From Desulfobulbaceae bacterium BRH_c16a (GTDB lineage Bacteria; Desulfobacterota; Desulfobulbia; Desulfobulbales; Desulfocapsaceae), in NCBI GenBank assembly GCA_000961725.1, contig LADS01000064.1:1-47007 (forward strand): a stretch of 47,007 bases of DNA. Reading direction: 5' to 3'. The first letter of the stretch is position 1. Each line of letters starts with the position of its first letter. Below are positions 1-7,669 of the stretch, one piece after another. The notes beneath the pieces were generated by a model, which made no database searches, was not told the DNA's origin, and worked only from the letters and a program-made list of their open reading frames with translations. The position numbers and the translations under genes are program-made.

Positions 1-132
1 CATCAGATGATATAAACTGGTGAACTTAAATCCAGGCACCTTACGGGCTTTCTCTGCTATGCGATGTAATGTCGTTACCACTGGTTCTCCGCTTCCGTGA
101 ACGGTCAGTGTCTCCTCACACCGCGCTCCCAT
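1..132 (-). CDS. ltrA: Group II intron reverse transcriptase/maturase, N-terminal 44 residues (partial at window edge)
   Basis: The frame starts with ATG at 132-130, seven bases after a strong GGAAAGGAGG ribosome binding site. It reads MGARCEETLTVHGSGEPVV followed by TTLHRIAEKARKVPGFKF and TSLYHLM, and leaves the window without a stop. The stretch 'LHRIAEKARK.PGFKFTSLYHL' resembles the N-terminal lead-in of many bacterial group II intron-encoded proteins, before the reverse transcriptase motifs RT0-RT7. In the family the protein binds intron RNA, helps it splice and primes retrohoming. None of the catalytic motifs (YADD) is inside the window, so the assignment rests on this lead-in and on the intron-like RNA upstream. 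Confidence 0.65.
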   Translation of the reverse strand, partial: MGARCEETLTVHGSGEPVVTTLHRIAEKARKVPGFKFTSLYHLM

Positions 133-580
133 GTGTAGCCTCCTTTCCTCCAGCAGCATTACCCGCCTTCATCGGTACTACGAGGCTATCCGACTCCCTG
201 TGTCTCATTTGCCTTCCTCCCTCTTCAGTTGTCCGGCATACTCTCGATACTCCGAAAGAAGCACAGGGCCTCCCGGGTTCCCGTCTAATCACAATGTCAA
301 ACATGCCATGGTCTCCGACCCCGGGAAGCAGCCACCATCTTGCCTTTAACGTTGATGACTGTATTGACTTCCATCTGTAGAAGAATGTCGTCCTTCCGAT
401 TAGGAAAATTACGGGGCTCAATCCCTTCAACCTTTCGGCTTACGGCCTGTCTGCTCGCTATCCTACGCTTAAAACTTTATGTTACCATAAAGCCTCCAAG
501 GACTCGCTACCCGGTGGTTGGCCTAACCTTCCGGGACGGGATTCACACCCGCTGGACTACACGACCTTGCCCGGCCGCAC
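1..580 (-). mobile_element. Group II intron, 5' portion (ribozyme domain I onward plus start of intron-encoded protein)
   Basis: Read on the minus strand, the element begins at 580 with GTGCGGCCGGGCAAGG, which fits the GUGYG 5' end of bacterial group II introns. About 450 nt of GC-rich, structured, non-coding sequence follow and then an open frame for the intron-encoded protein, which runs off the window at base 1. The 5' exon lies at 581 and above. Translations across the structured part give the stop-rich peptides often misannotated as small hypothetical proteins. The catalytic domain V/VI and most of the maturase are outside the window, so the subclass and activity cannot be judged. The exact 5' splice point is inferred only from the consensus. 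Confidence 0.75.
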
Positions 581-761
581 TCCACATATCTCCTATCGAT
601 TTTGACCGGATGGTTTCGGCAGGAATAATCTCAACTTCTGAATTTGTTTCTTGGCGTACATCTGCCAATAGACATCTCTTATGCATGAAGAGTTCAGAGA
701 TTGCTGAAATTGGTCAGGGAGTTAATAGAACCTGGAAAACAAAACAACCCTTTTCATGACT

Positions 762-1341
762 TCAAGAAAGTAGATCCATAACCCAGGCAGGTAACGGACT
801 CACTTTTTTCTCACAGTAGCCGCTTTTTAAAATGGCAATCTGTTGGAATCTGTTTCGCCCCGAAGAGTTGTCAAGAATCCAAGCTTCATCCACAAGAGGC
901 AGTGCCGCCTTAATGTTGTTCATGGTCCTCGGAATACGCGATTGTATTTTTTTCAGCGGGCACATCATGGCCGCCTTCCAGCGTGCGTTGATGTACCCTG
1001 GCTTCGTTCAGGCTTGGGTTAGTCAGGTGGATATAGACCAGTATGACTGTATATCCATGGGCTTTAGCCATCGCGATAAAATCAATTTTCGATTTATGGG
1101 AAAAGACGGTTTCGAAACAAAAGGATTCGCCCTGGGCGATCATGTTTTCTCTGATTTCTGCGGCCAGAGTCGCAGCCTCGTAACTCAACCTTTCCGGGTG
1201 ATTCAAATCCATCGCTCTGGCGATCAAATCGGCATTGACGAACTTGATACCGTATTTGGACAGGTATTGATGGTAAAAAGTGGATTTACCAGCGCCGTTC
1301 CCACCAGCCAGCACCCAGAGTTGCTTTTCTCCGGACATCAA
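762..1341 (-). pseudogene. Zeta-toxin-like P-loop kinase, frameshifted
   Basis: The first frame (1341 down to about 950) carries a Walker A motif, GGNGAGKST, near residue 13, then FVNADLIA and the FETVFSH segment typical of zeta toxin/AAA_33 kinases. It goes out of frame after GGHDVPAEK. The next frame continues seamlessly as IQSRIPRTMNNIKAALPLV and DEAWILDNSS to a stop at 762. Removing one base from the run of seven T (947-953 on the plus strand) restores a 192-codon gene. Zeta toxins phosphorylate UDP-N-acetylglucosamine; whether this relative does is unknown. It overlaps the antitoxin gene by four bases, as in a coupled toxin-antitoxin pair. The shift could be real inactivation, transcriptional slippage on the homopolymer, or a sequencing error. 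Confidence 0.8.
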
Positions 1342-1748
1342 ATCGCCTCAAAAGTACCGTTTTGAAATTTCCCAGTCTGCCTCTCTCCGGTTACAGTATC
1401 CACCTTGTCCAGCAAACCGGGGTGACTGACACTGGCCTCAAAATAGAAGGGAGCAGATGTTACCGGTTTGCCGGAGAAGCCTTTTGCCCTGTCCTTCTCG
1501 AGTTCGTTCAGCACAGTTTCCGGCTCAATGGAAATGTTTCTGGCGGGTTCCAAACGAATTTCCTTTAGGCCCTGGGTCACTGCAAAAGCATCAGCCGTGC
1601 TGATCTTTGAAGCAATGGCCTTACCCAGTGTGGCCCAATATTCTACCTGGCCATTGATGGACCGGTGTTGAACCTTAGCTTGCCGTTGGGCCTGGATCAC
1701 CAAATTTTCGTCGATTCTTAAAGATCGGGTTCCCATGGATGCCTCCAT
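1338..1748 (-). CDS. ParD-like antitoxin of a type II toxin-antitoxin pair
   Basis: A 136-residue protein opening with MEASMGTRSLRIDENLV; the second Met (start at 1736) is an equally possible start. The N-terminal part, with SLRIDENLVIQAQRQAKV and INGQVEYWATLGKAI, matches the ParD-like antitoxin family, whose N-terminus is a ribbon-helix-helix-type DNA-binding region. The C-terminal half should wrap and neutralise the partner toxin. Its stop overlaps the start of the zeta-like toxin gene by four bases (ATGA), implying translational coupling. The upstream region contains a nested pair of dyad repeats that could be the autoregulatory operator. The antitoxin is intact although the toxin frame is broken. 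Confidence 0.75.
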   Translation of the reverse strand: MEASMGTRSLRIDENLVIQAQRQAKVQHRSINGQVEYWATLGKAIASKISTADAFAVTQGLKEIRLEPARNISIEPETVLNELEKDRAKGFSGKPVTSAPFYFEASVSHPGLLDKVDTVTGERQTGKFQNGTFEAI

Positions 1749-1760
1749 ATATTGAGTTCA

Positions 1761-1816
1761 GCTTGAAGTGTTCAGCATCGAATCGATGCATTCTGCCACA
1801 TACTAATACTTCAAGC
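1761..1816. promoter_or_regulatory. Nested inverted repeats upstream of the antitoxin gene (possible operator)
   Basis: The 15-base palindrome GCATCGAATCGATGC lies at 1775-1789, 27 bases upstream of the antitoxin start. It is enclosed by a perfect 9-bp inverted repeat, GCTTGAAGT at 1761-1769 and ACTTCAAGC at 1808-1816. Type II antitoxins commonly repress their own promoter through such dyads. The operator role is inferred from position and symmetry only. Confidence 0.45.
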
Positions 1817-1840
1817 CCGCTTTGTCAATTTGAATTGAAT

Positions 1841-1966
1841 TTGCAGATCGAGGGATATATCAAAGAACACTCGGAAGCCGAGTTTACCCACAGTATTTGC
1901 CCTGAATGTGCCGAAAAGCTTTATCCTGATTTTTACAAGAAGATGGATTTTCGGGAACGGGAATAA
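1841..1966 (+). pseudogene. C-terminal fragment of a PAS/GAF-type signalling protein
   Basis: The last 40 or so residues of this frame, with IEGYIKEHSEAEFTHSICPE followed by CAEKLYPDFYK, match the short cysteine-containing tail found at the C-terminus of many delta-proteobacterial response regulators and PAS/GAF kinases (typically '.W..IE.YI..HSEA.FSHGICPEC..KLYP'). The upstream part of the frame has no recognisable domain, no ribosome binding site in a sensible place, and overlaps the antitoxin start region. This is best read as a leftover 3' end of a larger gene cut off by rearrangement at the accessory edge. Confidence 0.55.
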
Positions 1967-2066
1967 ACCTCGAGACAAAGAGACAGCTTAAAGTCCATTG
2001 TTGTGAAATCATTCCGCAACCGTTATATTCGCCACATATCATTTATTCTCAGCCGACGGTCACTCC

Positions 2067-2711
2067 ATGCAACTCGCTCTTGCCACTATCTTCTGCACCT
2101 CCTTCGTCCTCGCGCTTTCCGGCGCCCTCATGCCCGGACCGCTGCTGACGGTCACCGTCAGCGAAAGCTCCCGGCGCGGCACGATAACCGGACCTCTGAT
2201 GATTTTCGGTCACGGCCTGCTCGAGCTGGCACTGATCGTCGCTTTGCTGTCCGGTCTTGCGCCGTTCCTCGTCCGGGACGATGTCTTTGTCTTTATTTCA
2301 CTAGCCGGCGGTGCCGTCCTCCTTTTTATGGGGACCACCATGCTGCGCAGCCTGCCGGACCAGGTCATGGCATCGCCCGCCTCTTCACCGGACAGCCGTA
2401 ACCTGATCGTGGCCGGTCTGGTCCTCAGTGCGGTCAACCCCTACTGGCTTATCTGGTGGGCTTCCATCGGCCTCGGCTACATCATGCATTCGATGAAGTT
2501 CGGCATACTGGGGGTGACGGCCTTTTTCTGCGGCCACATCCTCGCCGATCTGGCCTGGTACACCCTGGTTTCCTTCGGCATAGCACGAGGCAGGCATATG
2601 CTCGGCAACGGACTTTACCGGAAACTGATCGGCGGCTGCGCCATATTTCTCATCGTGTTTGCCTGCTGGTTTGTCTATAGTGGAGTGAACAGGGCAATAC
2701 ACGTCTTTTGA
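2067..2711 (+). CDS. LysE/RhtB family amino-acid exporter
   Basis: A 214-residue membrane protein with about six hydrophobic segments and the family hallmark GALMPGPLLTVTVSESSRRG near residues 19-38, equivalent to the conserved 'PGP' loop of LysE/RhtB translocators. The segment VLSAVNPYWLIWWASIGLG matches the second conserved 'NP' region. Members export lysine, arginine, threonine, homoserine or related metabolites by proton antiport across the inner membrane; the substrate here cannot be told. Length is normal for the family (about 200-215 residues). A small conserved gene and thiamine pyrophosphokinase follow on the same strand. Confidence 0.85.
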   Translation: MQLALATIFCTSFVLALSGALMPGPLLTVTVSESSRRGTITGPLMIFGHGLLELALIVALLSGLAPFLVRDDVFVFISLAGGAVLLFMGTTMLRSLPDQVMASPASSPDSRNLIVAGLVLSAVNPYWLIWWASIGLGYIMHSMKFGILGVTAFFCGHILADLAWYTLVSFGIARGRHMLGNGLYRKLIGGCAIFLIVFACWFVYSGVNRAIHVF

Positions 2712-2734
2712 AAACAACCGTTTCCTGAAATGTC

Positions 2735-2899
2735 ATGAATCCTGAAGAAGAAAAACCGGTCTACACCTGCAACGAATATCGGCAGGAGATGATCCTTCTG
2801 GCCCTGCGCAGGCGCTTGCAGCAGCCGGATCTGGCCGAGGAAGAAAGGCAAAGACTGACCGGTGAAATAGCCCGGCTGGAAAAGGCGATCGGTTTCTAG
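2735..2899 (+). CDS. Small conserved hypothetical protein (54 aa)
   Basis: A 54-codon gene between the exporter and the thiamine pyrophosphokinase: MNPEEEKPVYTCNEYRQEM, then a highly charged helical stretch (ILLALRRRLQQPDLAEEER) ending GEIARLEKAIGF. The YTCNEYRQEMILL pattern resembles short uncharacterised proteins of Geobacter- and Desulfo-type genomes, usually 50-60 residues. The single cysteine near residue 12 and the following amphipathic helices suggest a small soluble helical hairpin. It is tightly packed (24 bases after the exporter stop, 17 before the next start), so it is probably co-transcribed. Function unknown. Confidence 0.65.
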   Translation: MNPEEEKPVYTCNEYRQEMILLALRRRLQQPDLAEEERQRLTGEIARLEKAIGF

Positions 2900-2915
2900 A
2901 GCTGCACCTGAAGGT

Positions 2916-3572
2916 ATGCAAAAGATGCTCACCCTTATTTTTGCCAACGGTATACTTGAAACCCTCCCGGACATCCTGCCGGACCTTCTCGAGCGGACCG
3001 ACCGGATCATCGCCGCCGACGGAGGGGCCAACCATTGCGCCAGGCTAGGCATCGTCCCGACCATGCTCATCGGTGATCTTGATTCTGTCGAGGCCGATAT
3101 CCTGCAAAAATTCCAGACGCAAGGCGTTGACATCCATCGCCATCCTCCCGAAAAAGACGAGACAGACCTCGAGCTGGCTCTAGATCTGGCGCTTGACGGA
3201 GAGGCAACGACGGTATGGCTGTTTGGCGCACTCGGCGGCAGATGGGACATGAGTCTTGCCAATATCCTGCTGGGCGCCCAGGAAAAATACCGGACCCTGC
3301 ACATCACCCTGCCGGGGCCGGACTGCCTCATGCACATCCTCCACCCGGGCAAAACATTCACGGTCCACAAAAGCCAGGGGCGAAAGGTTTCGCTTCTTCC
3401 TCTCAAAAACGATGTGCACGGTCTCACCCTGAAGGGCTTTCAATATCCGCTCCGGGACGCAACTCTCCGCTTTGGCTCGACCCGAGGGGTAAGCAACGTC
3501 TTGTCCGGTCCTGTTGGAACAGTGCATTTTCAAAAAGGTTTGTTGCTCTGCGTCTGTCTTGCCAACGAATAA
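2916..3572 (+). CDS. thiN: Thiamine pyrophosphokinase
   Basis: A 218-residue protein that should transfer pyrophosphate from ATP to thiamine, giving thiamine diphosphate in the cytosol. The family motifs are in order: AADGGANH (about residues 33-40), IGDLDSVE (about 52-59), the acidic KDETDLELAL (about 79-88) and GALGGRWDMSLANILLL-like segment (about 103-117). These form the ATP/Mg and thiamine sites of the TPK catalytic domain. The C-terminal part with GRKVSLLPL and the closing beta strands fits the thiamine-binding domain. A second Met at codon 4 is an alternative start. No TPP riboswitch was seen upstream. Confidence 0.9.
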   Translation: MQKMLTLIFANGILETLPDILPDLLERTDRIIAADGGANHCARLGIVPTMLIGDLDSVEADILQKFQTQGVDIHRHPPEKDETDLELALDLALDGEATTVWLFGALGGRWDMSLANILLGAQEKYRTLHITLPGPDCLMHILHPGKTFTVHKSQGRKVSLLPLKNDVHGLTLKGFQYPLRDATLRFGSTRGVSNVLSGPVGTVHFQKGLLLCVCLANE

Positions 3573-3580
3573 TTAAATTC

Positions 3581-3784
3581 CTATTGAGACAGCAGGGCAC
3601 AGAATAGCAACGGGCCGATGACCGCTGCCACGGTCCACACAACCGTTTTCAGTGGCCCGAGCCAAGACTGGCGCAAGTACAGCGCGGGGTTTTCGATGAG
3701 GTTGTCTCTGCAACCTGCCTCCGTGGTATCTTCAGGCATAAAAAAATACAGCAGGATATATTTCAGGATTTCCGTTCGTCTCAT
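3581..3784 (-). CDS. Small membrane protein (67 aa), uncharacterised
   Basis: A 67-residue protein starting MRRTEILKYILLYFFMPED and ending with a hydrophobic helix (TVVWTVAAVIGPLLFCALL). A good GAGAGGAG ribosome binding site lies just before the ATG on the minus strand. It has one short N-terminal hydrophobic patch and one C-terminal membrane segment. It is convergent with thiN (eight bases between stops) and divergent from the LysR gene. No family recognised. The good ribosome binding site and the lack of any better frame on the other strand support it as a real gene. Confidence 0.55.
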   Translation of the reverse strand: MRRTEILKYILLYFFMPEDTTEAGCRDNLIENPALYLRQSWLGPLKTVVWTVAAVIGPLLFCALLSQ

Positions 3785-3964
3785 GTCGCTCCTCTCTGGT
3801 TTTCACACTTCATTGCCTCTTTTCAAGATAAGCAAAGGGTAGTGCAAGGCGAAGCAACAAGCCAATTGTCGTTTCGGATCGACATCTTCGGAAAAAATGA
3901 TCACCTCCACTCACCTTTTCTGGTATATTCCCGAAAACTCCCGCAAAAACCATAAACGGAAAAC

Positions 3965-4843
3965 ATGGAACTCTATCAACTCCGAACATTCAAGATGGTG
4001 GCCGAAGAAGGACATCTGACCAGGGCCGCCAAACGGCTCCATGCCAGTCAACCGGCAATCAGCGCCCATATCAAAGCCCTGGAGGATGAACTGGGAGTGA
4101 GCCTTTTTCAGCGTACGCCAAAAGGGATGACCCTCACCGCCGACGGCATTCGACTGAAGGAACACGCGGACCAGGCGCTGGCCATCGTTGACGAGATGGT
4201 GAGCCAGGCCGGAAAATTACGGGAAACCCTCAACGGCGAACTCCGAATCGGCATTAACACCGGCGCCGATTCCCTGCGCGTTCCCGAACTTTTTTCCTTG
4301 ATGAAAACACGGCATCCGAAACTCCATATGCACCTCCTCCATTGCATGTCCGGAGAGGTTCTGAACAAGCTGGAAGAGGGAGGGCTTGACGCAGGGTTCA
4401 TGTACGGCGAAAACAGCTCGGAAAAAATTGTTACCGCAGAGCTCAAGAACCTCGGCCTGGTAATTGCCGGCCCCGTCGCCTGGCGGGATAGATTGACGGT
4501 TGCCTCGCCCCCGGAGCTCGACCGGTTTCCGTGGATCATGACTCCAGCCGACTGCCCGTTTCATAATGTTGCCTCACTGCTGTTCAAAAGGCACGGCATC
4601 CTCCCCGCCCAGGTCGTCCTGGTCGACCAGGAAACAACCATCAAAAGCATGATCAAGGCCGGGACCGGCATATCTCTCCTTCTGGAGCAAGACGTACGGC
4701 AGGAAGAAAGAGATGGAAATCTGGTAATATGGAAAAAGGAACCTCTCTCGCTCACCCTGTCCATAGCCTGTTTGAAACGACGGAAGGACGATCCTGTGCT
4801 GCGGACATTGTTTTCCGTTCTTTCAGAAGTTTGGGCGGCTTGA
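3965..4843 (+). CDS. LysR-family transcriptional regulator
   Basis: A 292-residue regulator with the LysR N-terminal winged helix-turn-helix (MELYQLRTFKMVAEEGHLT, RAAKRLHASQPAISAHIKAL, about residues 1-60), a linker helix, and a substrate-binding effector domain (about 90-290) containing ELRIGINTGAD. Such proteins are tetramers that bind an upstream site and activate on binding a small ligand. It is encoded immediately upstream of, and in the same direction as, the polyamine ABC operon, which has its own promoter. A regulatory link is possible but LysR proteins more often act on divergent genes. Confidence 0.88.
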   Translation: MELYQLRTFKMVAEEGHLTRAAKRLHASQPAISAHIKALEDELGVSLFQRTPKGMTLTADGIRLKEHADQALAIVDEMVSQAGKLRETLNGELRIGINTGADSLRVPELFSLMKTRHPKLHMHLLHCMSGEVLNKLEEGGLDAGFMYGENSSEKIVTAELKNLGLVIAGPVAWRDRLTVASPPELDRFPWIMTPADCPFHNVASLLFKRHGILPAQVVLVDQETTIKSMIKAGTGISLLLEQDVRQEERDGNLVIWKKEPLSLTLSIACLKRRKDDPVLRTLFSVLSEVWAA

Positions 4844-4868
4844 TCTTGTTTTTGTAAAAAAATATAAA

Positions 4869-4897
4869 TTGACAGGGCAAAACGTCTCGGCTAGTTT
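4869..4897 (+). promoter_or_regulatory. Sigma-70-type promoter of the pot operon
   Basis: TTGACA at 4869-4874 and TAGTTT at 4892-4897, separated by 17 bases, about 60 bases before the potA start. A GTCTCG/CGAGAC inverted repeat (4883-4888 and 4939-4944) flanks the likely start of transcription and could be an operator. Confidence 0.5.
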
Positions 4898-4957
4898 ATT
4901 TCGCCAAATGCGAACAATGATTTTTTCACTATTATTTCGAGACATTATGGAGAAACA

Positions 4958-6049
4958 GTGACCAATCCGGTGCTCACCATCCGTGGGTTGTCAAAATCGT
5001 TCGACGGCCACACCGTACTCAGCGGCTTTCACCTGGATATTGCTCACGGCGAATTCGTCACATTGCTCGGACCTTCCGGGTGTGGAAAAACCACGCTTCT
5101 TCGCCTCATTGCCGGCTTTGAAAAACCCGATACCGGTTCCATCCTCCTCGACAACACCGACATTCTGCCCCTCCCCCCGGAAAAGAGGCAGGTCAACACC
5201 GTCTTTCAGAGCTATGCCCTGTTCCCCCACATGTCGGTGTTCGACAACGTTGCCTTCGGCCTCAGCCTGAAAGGAATGAAAGGCGAGCCGCTTCGGCAGC
5301 GGGTGGCCGCTGCCTTAAACGATGTCAAAATGGACGGGTTTGCCACGCGTTTTCCCGGCCAGCTGTCCGGCGGCCAACAGCAGAGGGTGGCCATGGCCCG
5401 GGCTGTCATCAACCGCCCCCGGGTGCTCCTCCTCGACGAACCGCTTTCCGCCCTCGACGCCCGTCTCCGCCGGGAGATGCAGGTCGAATTGAAACGCCTG
5501 CAGCGCGAACTCGATATCACCTTTATCCTGGTTACCCATGATCAGGAGGAAGCCCTCTCCATGTCCGACCGGGTGGTGGTCATGCAGGACGGAAAAATTG
5601 CCCAGATCGGCACCCCGAGAGAAGTCTATGAGGAGCCGAACAGTCTCTATGTCGCCAGATTCATCGGCGACATCAATCTGTTTCCCGGAACAGTCAAAAC
5701 CCGCATCGACCCGGGCCATCTGCAGATTACGCTCTTCAACCAGACCGCCATCGCCCAGACCGAAAAGGATTTTGCCCCCGGTCAGTCTGTCCAGCTGCTG
5801 CTGAGACCTGAAGATCTGCGCCTGACCGAGGATATTGAAGACAACATGCCGGTTTTCCACGGCGCCATTGTCGAGCGAAGCTATCGTGGGTCAACACTCG
5901 ACACCACCATTCACCTGGATGACGGCCCTCTGGTCCGCGCCTGCGAATTCTTTGACGAGGACGACCCCGACTTCGATTATCGCGTCGGCGAACGGGTAAA
6001 GGTTTCGTGGGTTAAAGGCTGGGAGGTCGTCCTGCCCGATGAAAAGTAA
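4958..6049 (+). CDS. potA: Spermidine/putrescine ABC transporter ATP-binding protein
   Basis: A 363-residue ABC ATPase starting at GTG with a GGAGA ribosome binding site five bases upstream. Walker A GPSGCGKTT is at residues 38-46, the Q-loop in VFQSYALFPH, the signature LSGGQQQR near 135, Walker B VLLLDEPLSALD near 155 and the switch histidine in LVTHDQEEA. The C-terminal part (about 240-360) is the TOBE regulatory domain found in PotA/UgpC ATPases. It energises import by the two permeases encoded next; the potB start overlaps its 3' end by 11 bases, indicating one operon. Confidence 0.92.
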   Translation: MTNPVLTIRGLSKSFDGHTVLSGFHLDIAHGEFVTLLGPSGCGKTTLLRLIAGFEKPDTGSILLDNTDILPLPPEKRQVNTVFQSYALFPHMSVFDNVAFGLSLKGMKGEPLRQRVAAALNDVKMDGFATRFPGQLSGGQQQRVAMARAVINRPRVLLLDEPLSALDARLRREMQVELKRLQRELDITFILVTHDQEEALSMSDRVVVMQDGKIAQIGTPREVYEEPNSLYVARFIGDINLFPGTVKTRIDPGHLQITLFNQTAIAQTEKDFAPGQSVQLLLRPEDLRLTEDIEDNMPVFHGAIVERSYRGSTLDTTIHLDDGPLVRACEFFDEDDPDFDYRVGERVKVSWVKGWEVVLPDEK

Positions 6050-6890
6050 AACCCAGAAACTGGTCATAGGCCTGGTCTCCTCATGGCTGATACTCTTTGG
6101 CGTGCTGCCTCTTCTCCTGCTGGTGGGGGCCAGTTTCCTTGCTCAGGACCCCTTGGATTTCTTCCGGTTGGAATTTTCCCTCGACGCCTACCGCCAGCTT
6201 GTCGATCCGGCCTATCTTGAGGTCATGCTCCGTTCGGTGAAACTCGCCGCCATCACCACGACTCTCTGTCTTGCAGCCGGTTACCCCTTTGCCTGGATGA
6301 CCGCCCGCCTGAGCAGAAGCTCCCGCATAGCGGTGCTGATCCTGCTGATGATTCCGTTCTGGACCAACTCCCTGGTCAGGACCTATGCCATCCGCCTGGT
6401 CCTCGGTACTCAGGGGCTGTTGAACACGTTCCTGATGTCCACCGGGTTGATCGACAGCCCGATCCGTCTGCTCTACACCGATACCGCCGTAATCCTGGGG
6501 CTTTTCTATTTGATGCTGCCGTTCATGATTCTGCCGCTCTACGCCTGCCTGGAAAAGCTCGACTACCGGCTGATTGAAGCGGCCCGGGACCTGGGTGCAG
6601 GTTTCCCGCAGATTTTACGGAAAATCATCTGGCCTCTGTCATTGCCCGGGGTCTTTGCCGGCTGTATCATGGTCTTCGTGCCGACCATGGGACTCTTCTA
6701 CGTCGCCACCCTTCTTGGCGGGGCCAGGCAGCTGCTCGTCGGCAATCTCATCCAGCAGCAGTTTCTGAATGCCCGCAACTGGCCGCTTGGGTCTGCCACC
6801 AGCATTGTCCTCATCCTCATGATGACCCTGATGCTGGCGGGCTACTATTTTGTCCTGCGCCGCCTGGCGATCAGGAGGAATGCCCCATGA
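6039..6890 (+). CDS. potB: Polyamine ABC transporter permease
   Basis: A 283-residue inner-membrane permease with six predicted membrane helices. The EAA loop that docks onto the ATPase is visible as LIEAARDLGAGFPQILRKII (about residues 177-196). The arrangement potA-potB-potC-potD, with overlaps at both ends (11 bases with potA, four with potC), is the classical order for spermidine/putrescine importers. It forms the translocation pore together with PotC. Confidence 0.9.
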   Translation: MKSKTQKLVIGLVSSWLILFGVLPLLLLVGASFLAQDPLDFFRLEFSLDAYRQLVDPAYLEVMLRSVKLAAITTTLCLAAGYPFAWMTARLSRSSRIAVLILLMIPFWTNSLVRTYAIRLVLGTQGLLNTFLMSTGLIDSPIRLLYTDTAVILGLFYLMLPFMILPLYACLEKLDYRLIEAARDLGAGFPQILRKIIWPLSLPGVFAGCIMVFVPTMGLFYVATLLGGARQLLVGNLIQQQFLNARNWPLGSATSIVLILMMTLMLAGYYFVLRRLAIRRNAP

Positions 6891-7669
6891 AAGGCCTGCG
6901 TCTTTTCTTCTTTGCAGGTATCTTCAGCTACCTCTACCTGCCGATCCTCATCCTTGTCATCAATGCCTTCAACAGCAACCGCTACGGCCTGAAGTGGGAC
7001 GGTTTCACCCTGAAATGGTTCGGTGCGATGGTCGATAACAGCGGTCTTATGGAGGCCGCCAAACATTCCATGGTCATCGCCGTCTGTGCCGCAACCCTCG
7101 CCACCCTGATCGGCGCCCTGGCGGCCATTGCCTTCCATCGCTACCGTTTTCCGGGTCGCCGCATCCTCCAGGGCACCCTGATGACCCTGATGATGGCTCC
7201 GGATATCATTCTCGCCATCTCGCTGCTGGTCCTCTTTGTGGTTATCGGCATCTCGCTCGGGTTCTGGTCGCTGCTTTTTGCCCATATCACCTTCTGCCTG
7301 CCGTTCACCATGGTTACCGTCTCCGCGAGAATTCAGGGGTTCGACCCTTTTCTTCTCGATGCCGCGCGGGATCTCGGGGCCTCGGAGAGTCAACTGCTCT
7401 ACCGGGTGGTGCTGCCGATCCTGCGACCGGCTCTGCTGTCGAGCTGGCTGCTGTCGTTTACCCTGTCTCTCGACGACGTTATCGTCAGTTCGTTCGTAAC
7501 CGGTCCGTCGTACGATGTCCTGCCGCTGAAAATTTTCTCGATGGTAAAAGTTGGGGTAAAACCCGAAGTGAACGCCCTGGCGACAATCATGGTCGGCCTG
7601 TCGCTGGTTCTGGTATTGATGAGTCAACTCTTAATAAAGGAGAAAGTGCACAATGGAAATGTGGAATAA
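6887..7669 (+). CDS. potC: Polyamine ABC transporter permease
   Basis: A 260-residue permease, partner of PotB. It shows an N-terminal hydrophobic helix (LFFFAGIFSYLYLPILILVI), five further membrane segments and the EAA loop DAARDLGASESQLLYRVVLP (about 153-172). The stretch FTLSLDDVIVSSFVTGP is typical of PotC-type subunits. It overlaps potB by four bases (ATGA) and the following potD frame by 17 bases. Confidence 0.9.
   Translation: MKGLRLFFFAGIFSYLYLPILILVINAFNSNRYGLKWDGFTLKWFGAMVDNSGLMEAAKHSMVIAVCAATLATLIGALAAIAFHRYRFPGRRILQGTLMTLMMAPDIILAISLLVLFVVIGISLGFWSLLFAHITFCLPFTMVTVSARIQGFDPFLLDAARDLGASESQLLYRVVLPILRPALLSSWLLSFTLSLDDVIVSSFVTGPSYDVLPLKIFSMVKVGVKPEVNALATIMVGLSLVLVLMSQLLIKEKVHNGNVE

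Noticed and set aside
116..430. Minus-strand frame of 104 codons in the intron region
   Set aside because: It lies within the structured intron RNA; such peptides are commonly miscalled as proteins. The true intron-encoded protein starts at 132 in another frame.
942..960. Programmed ribosomal frameshift as the explanation of the zeta-like toxin
   Set aside because: The A7 run would need a +1-type correction (dropping one base) with no downstream pseudoknot or Shine-Dalgarno-like stimulator seen; mutation, slippage or error is simpler.
2675..3427. 250-codon minus-strand frame opposite thiamine pyrophosphokinase
   Set aside because: Arg/Ser-rich antisense frame without motifs; the plus strand is a clear ThiN.
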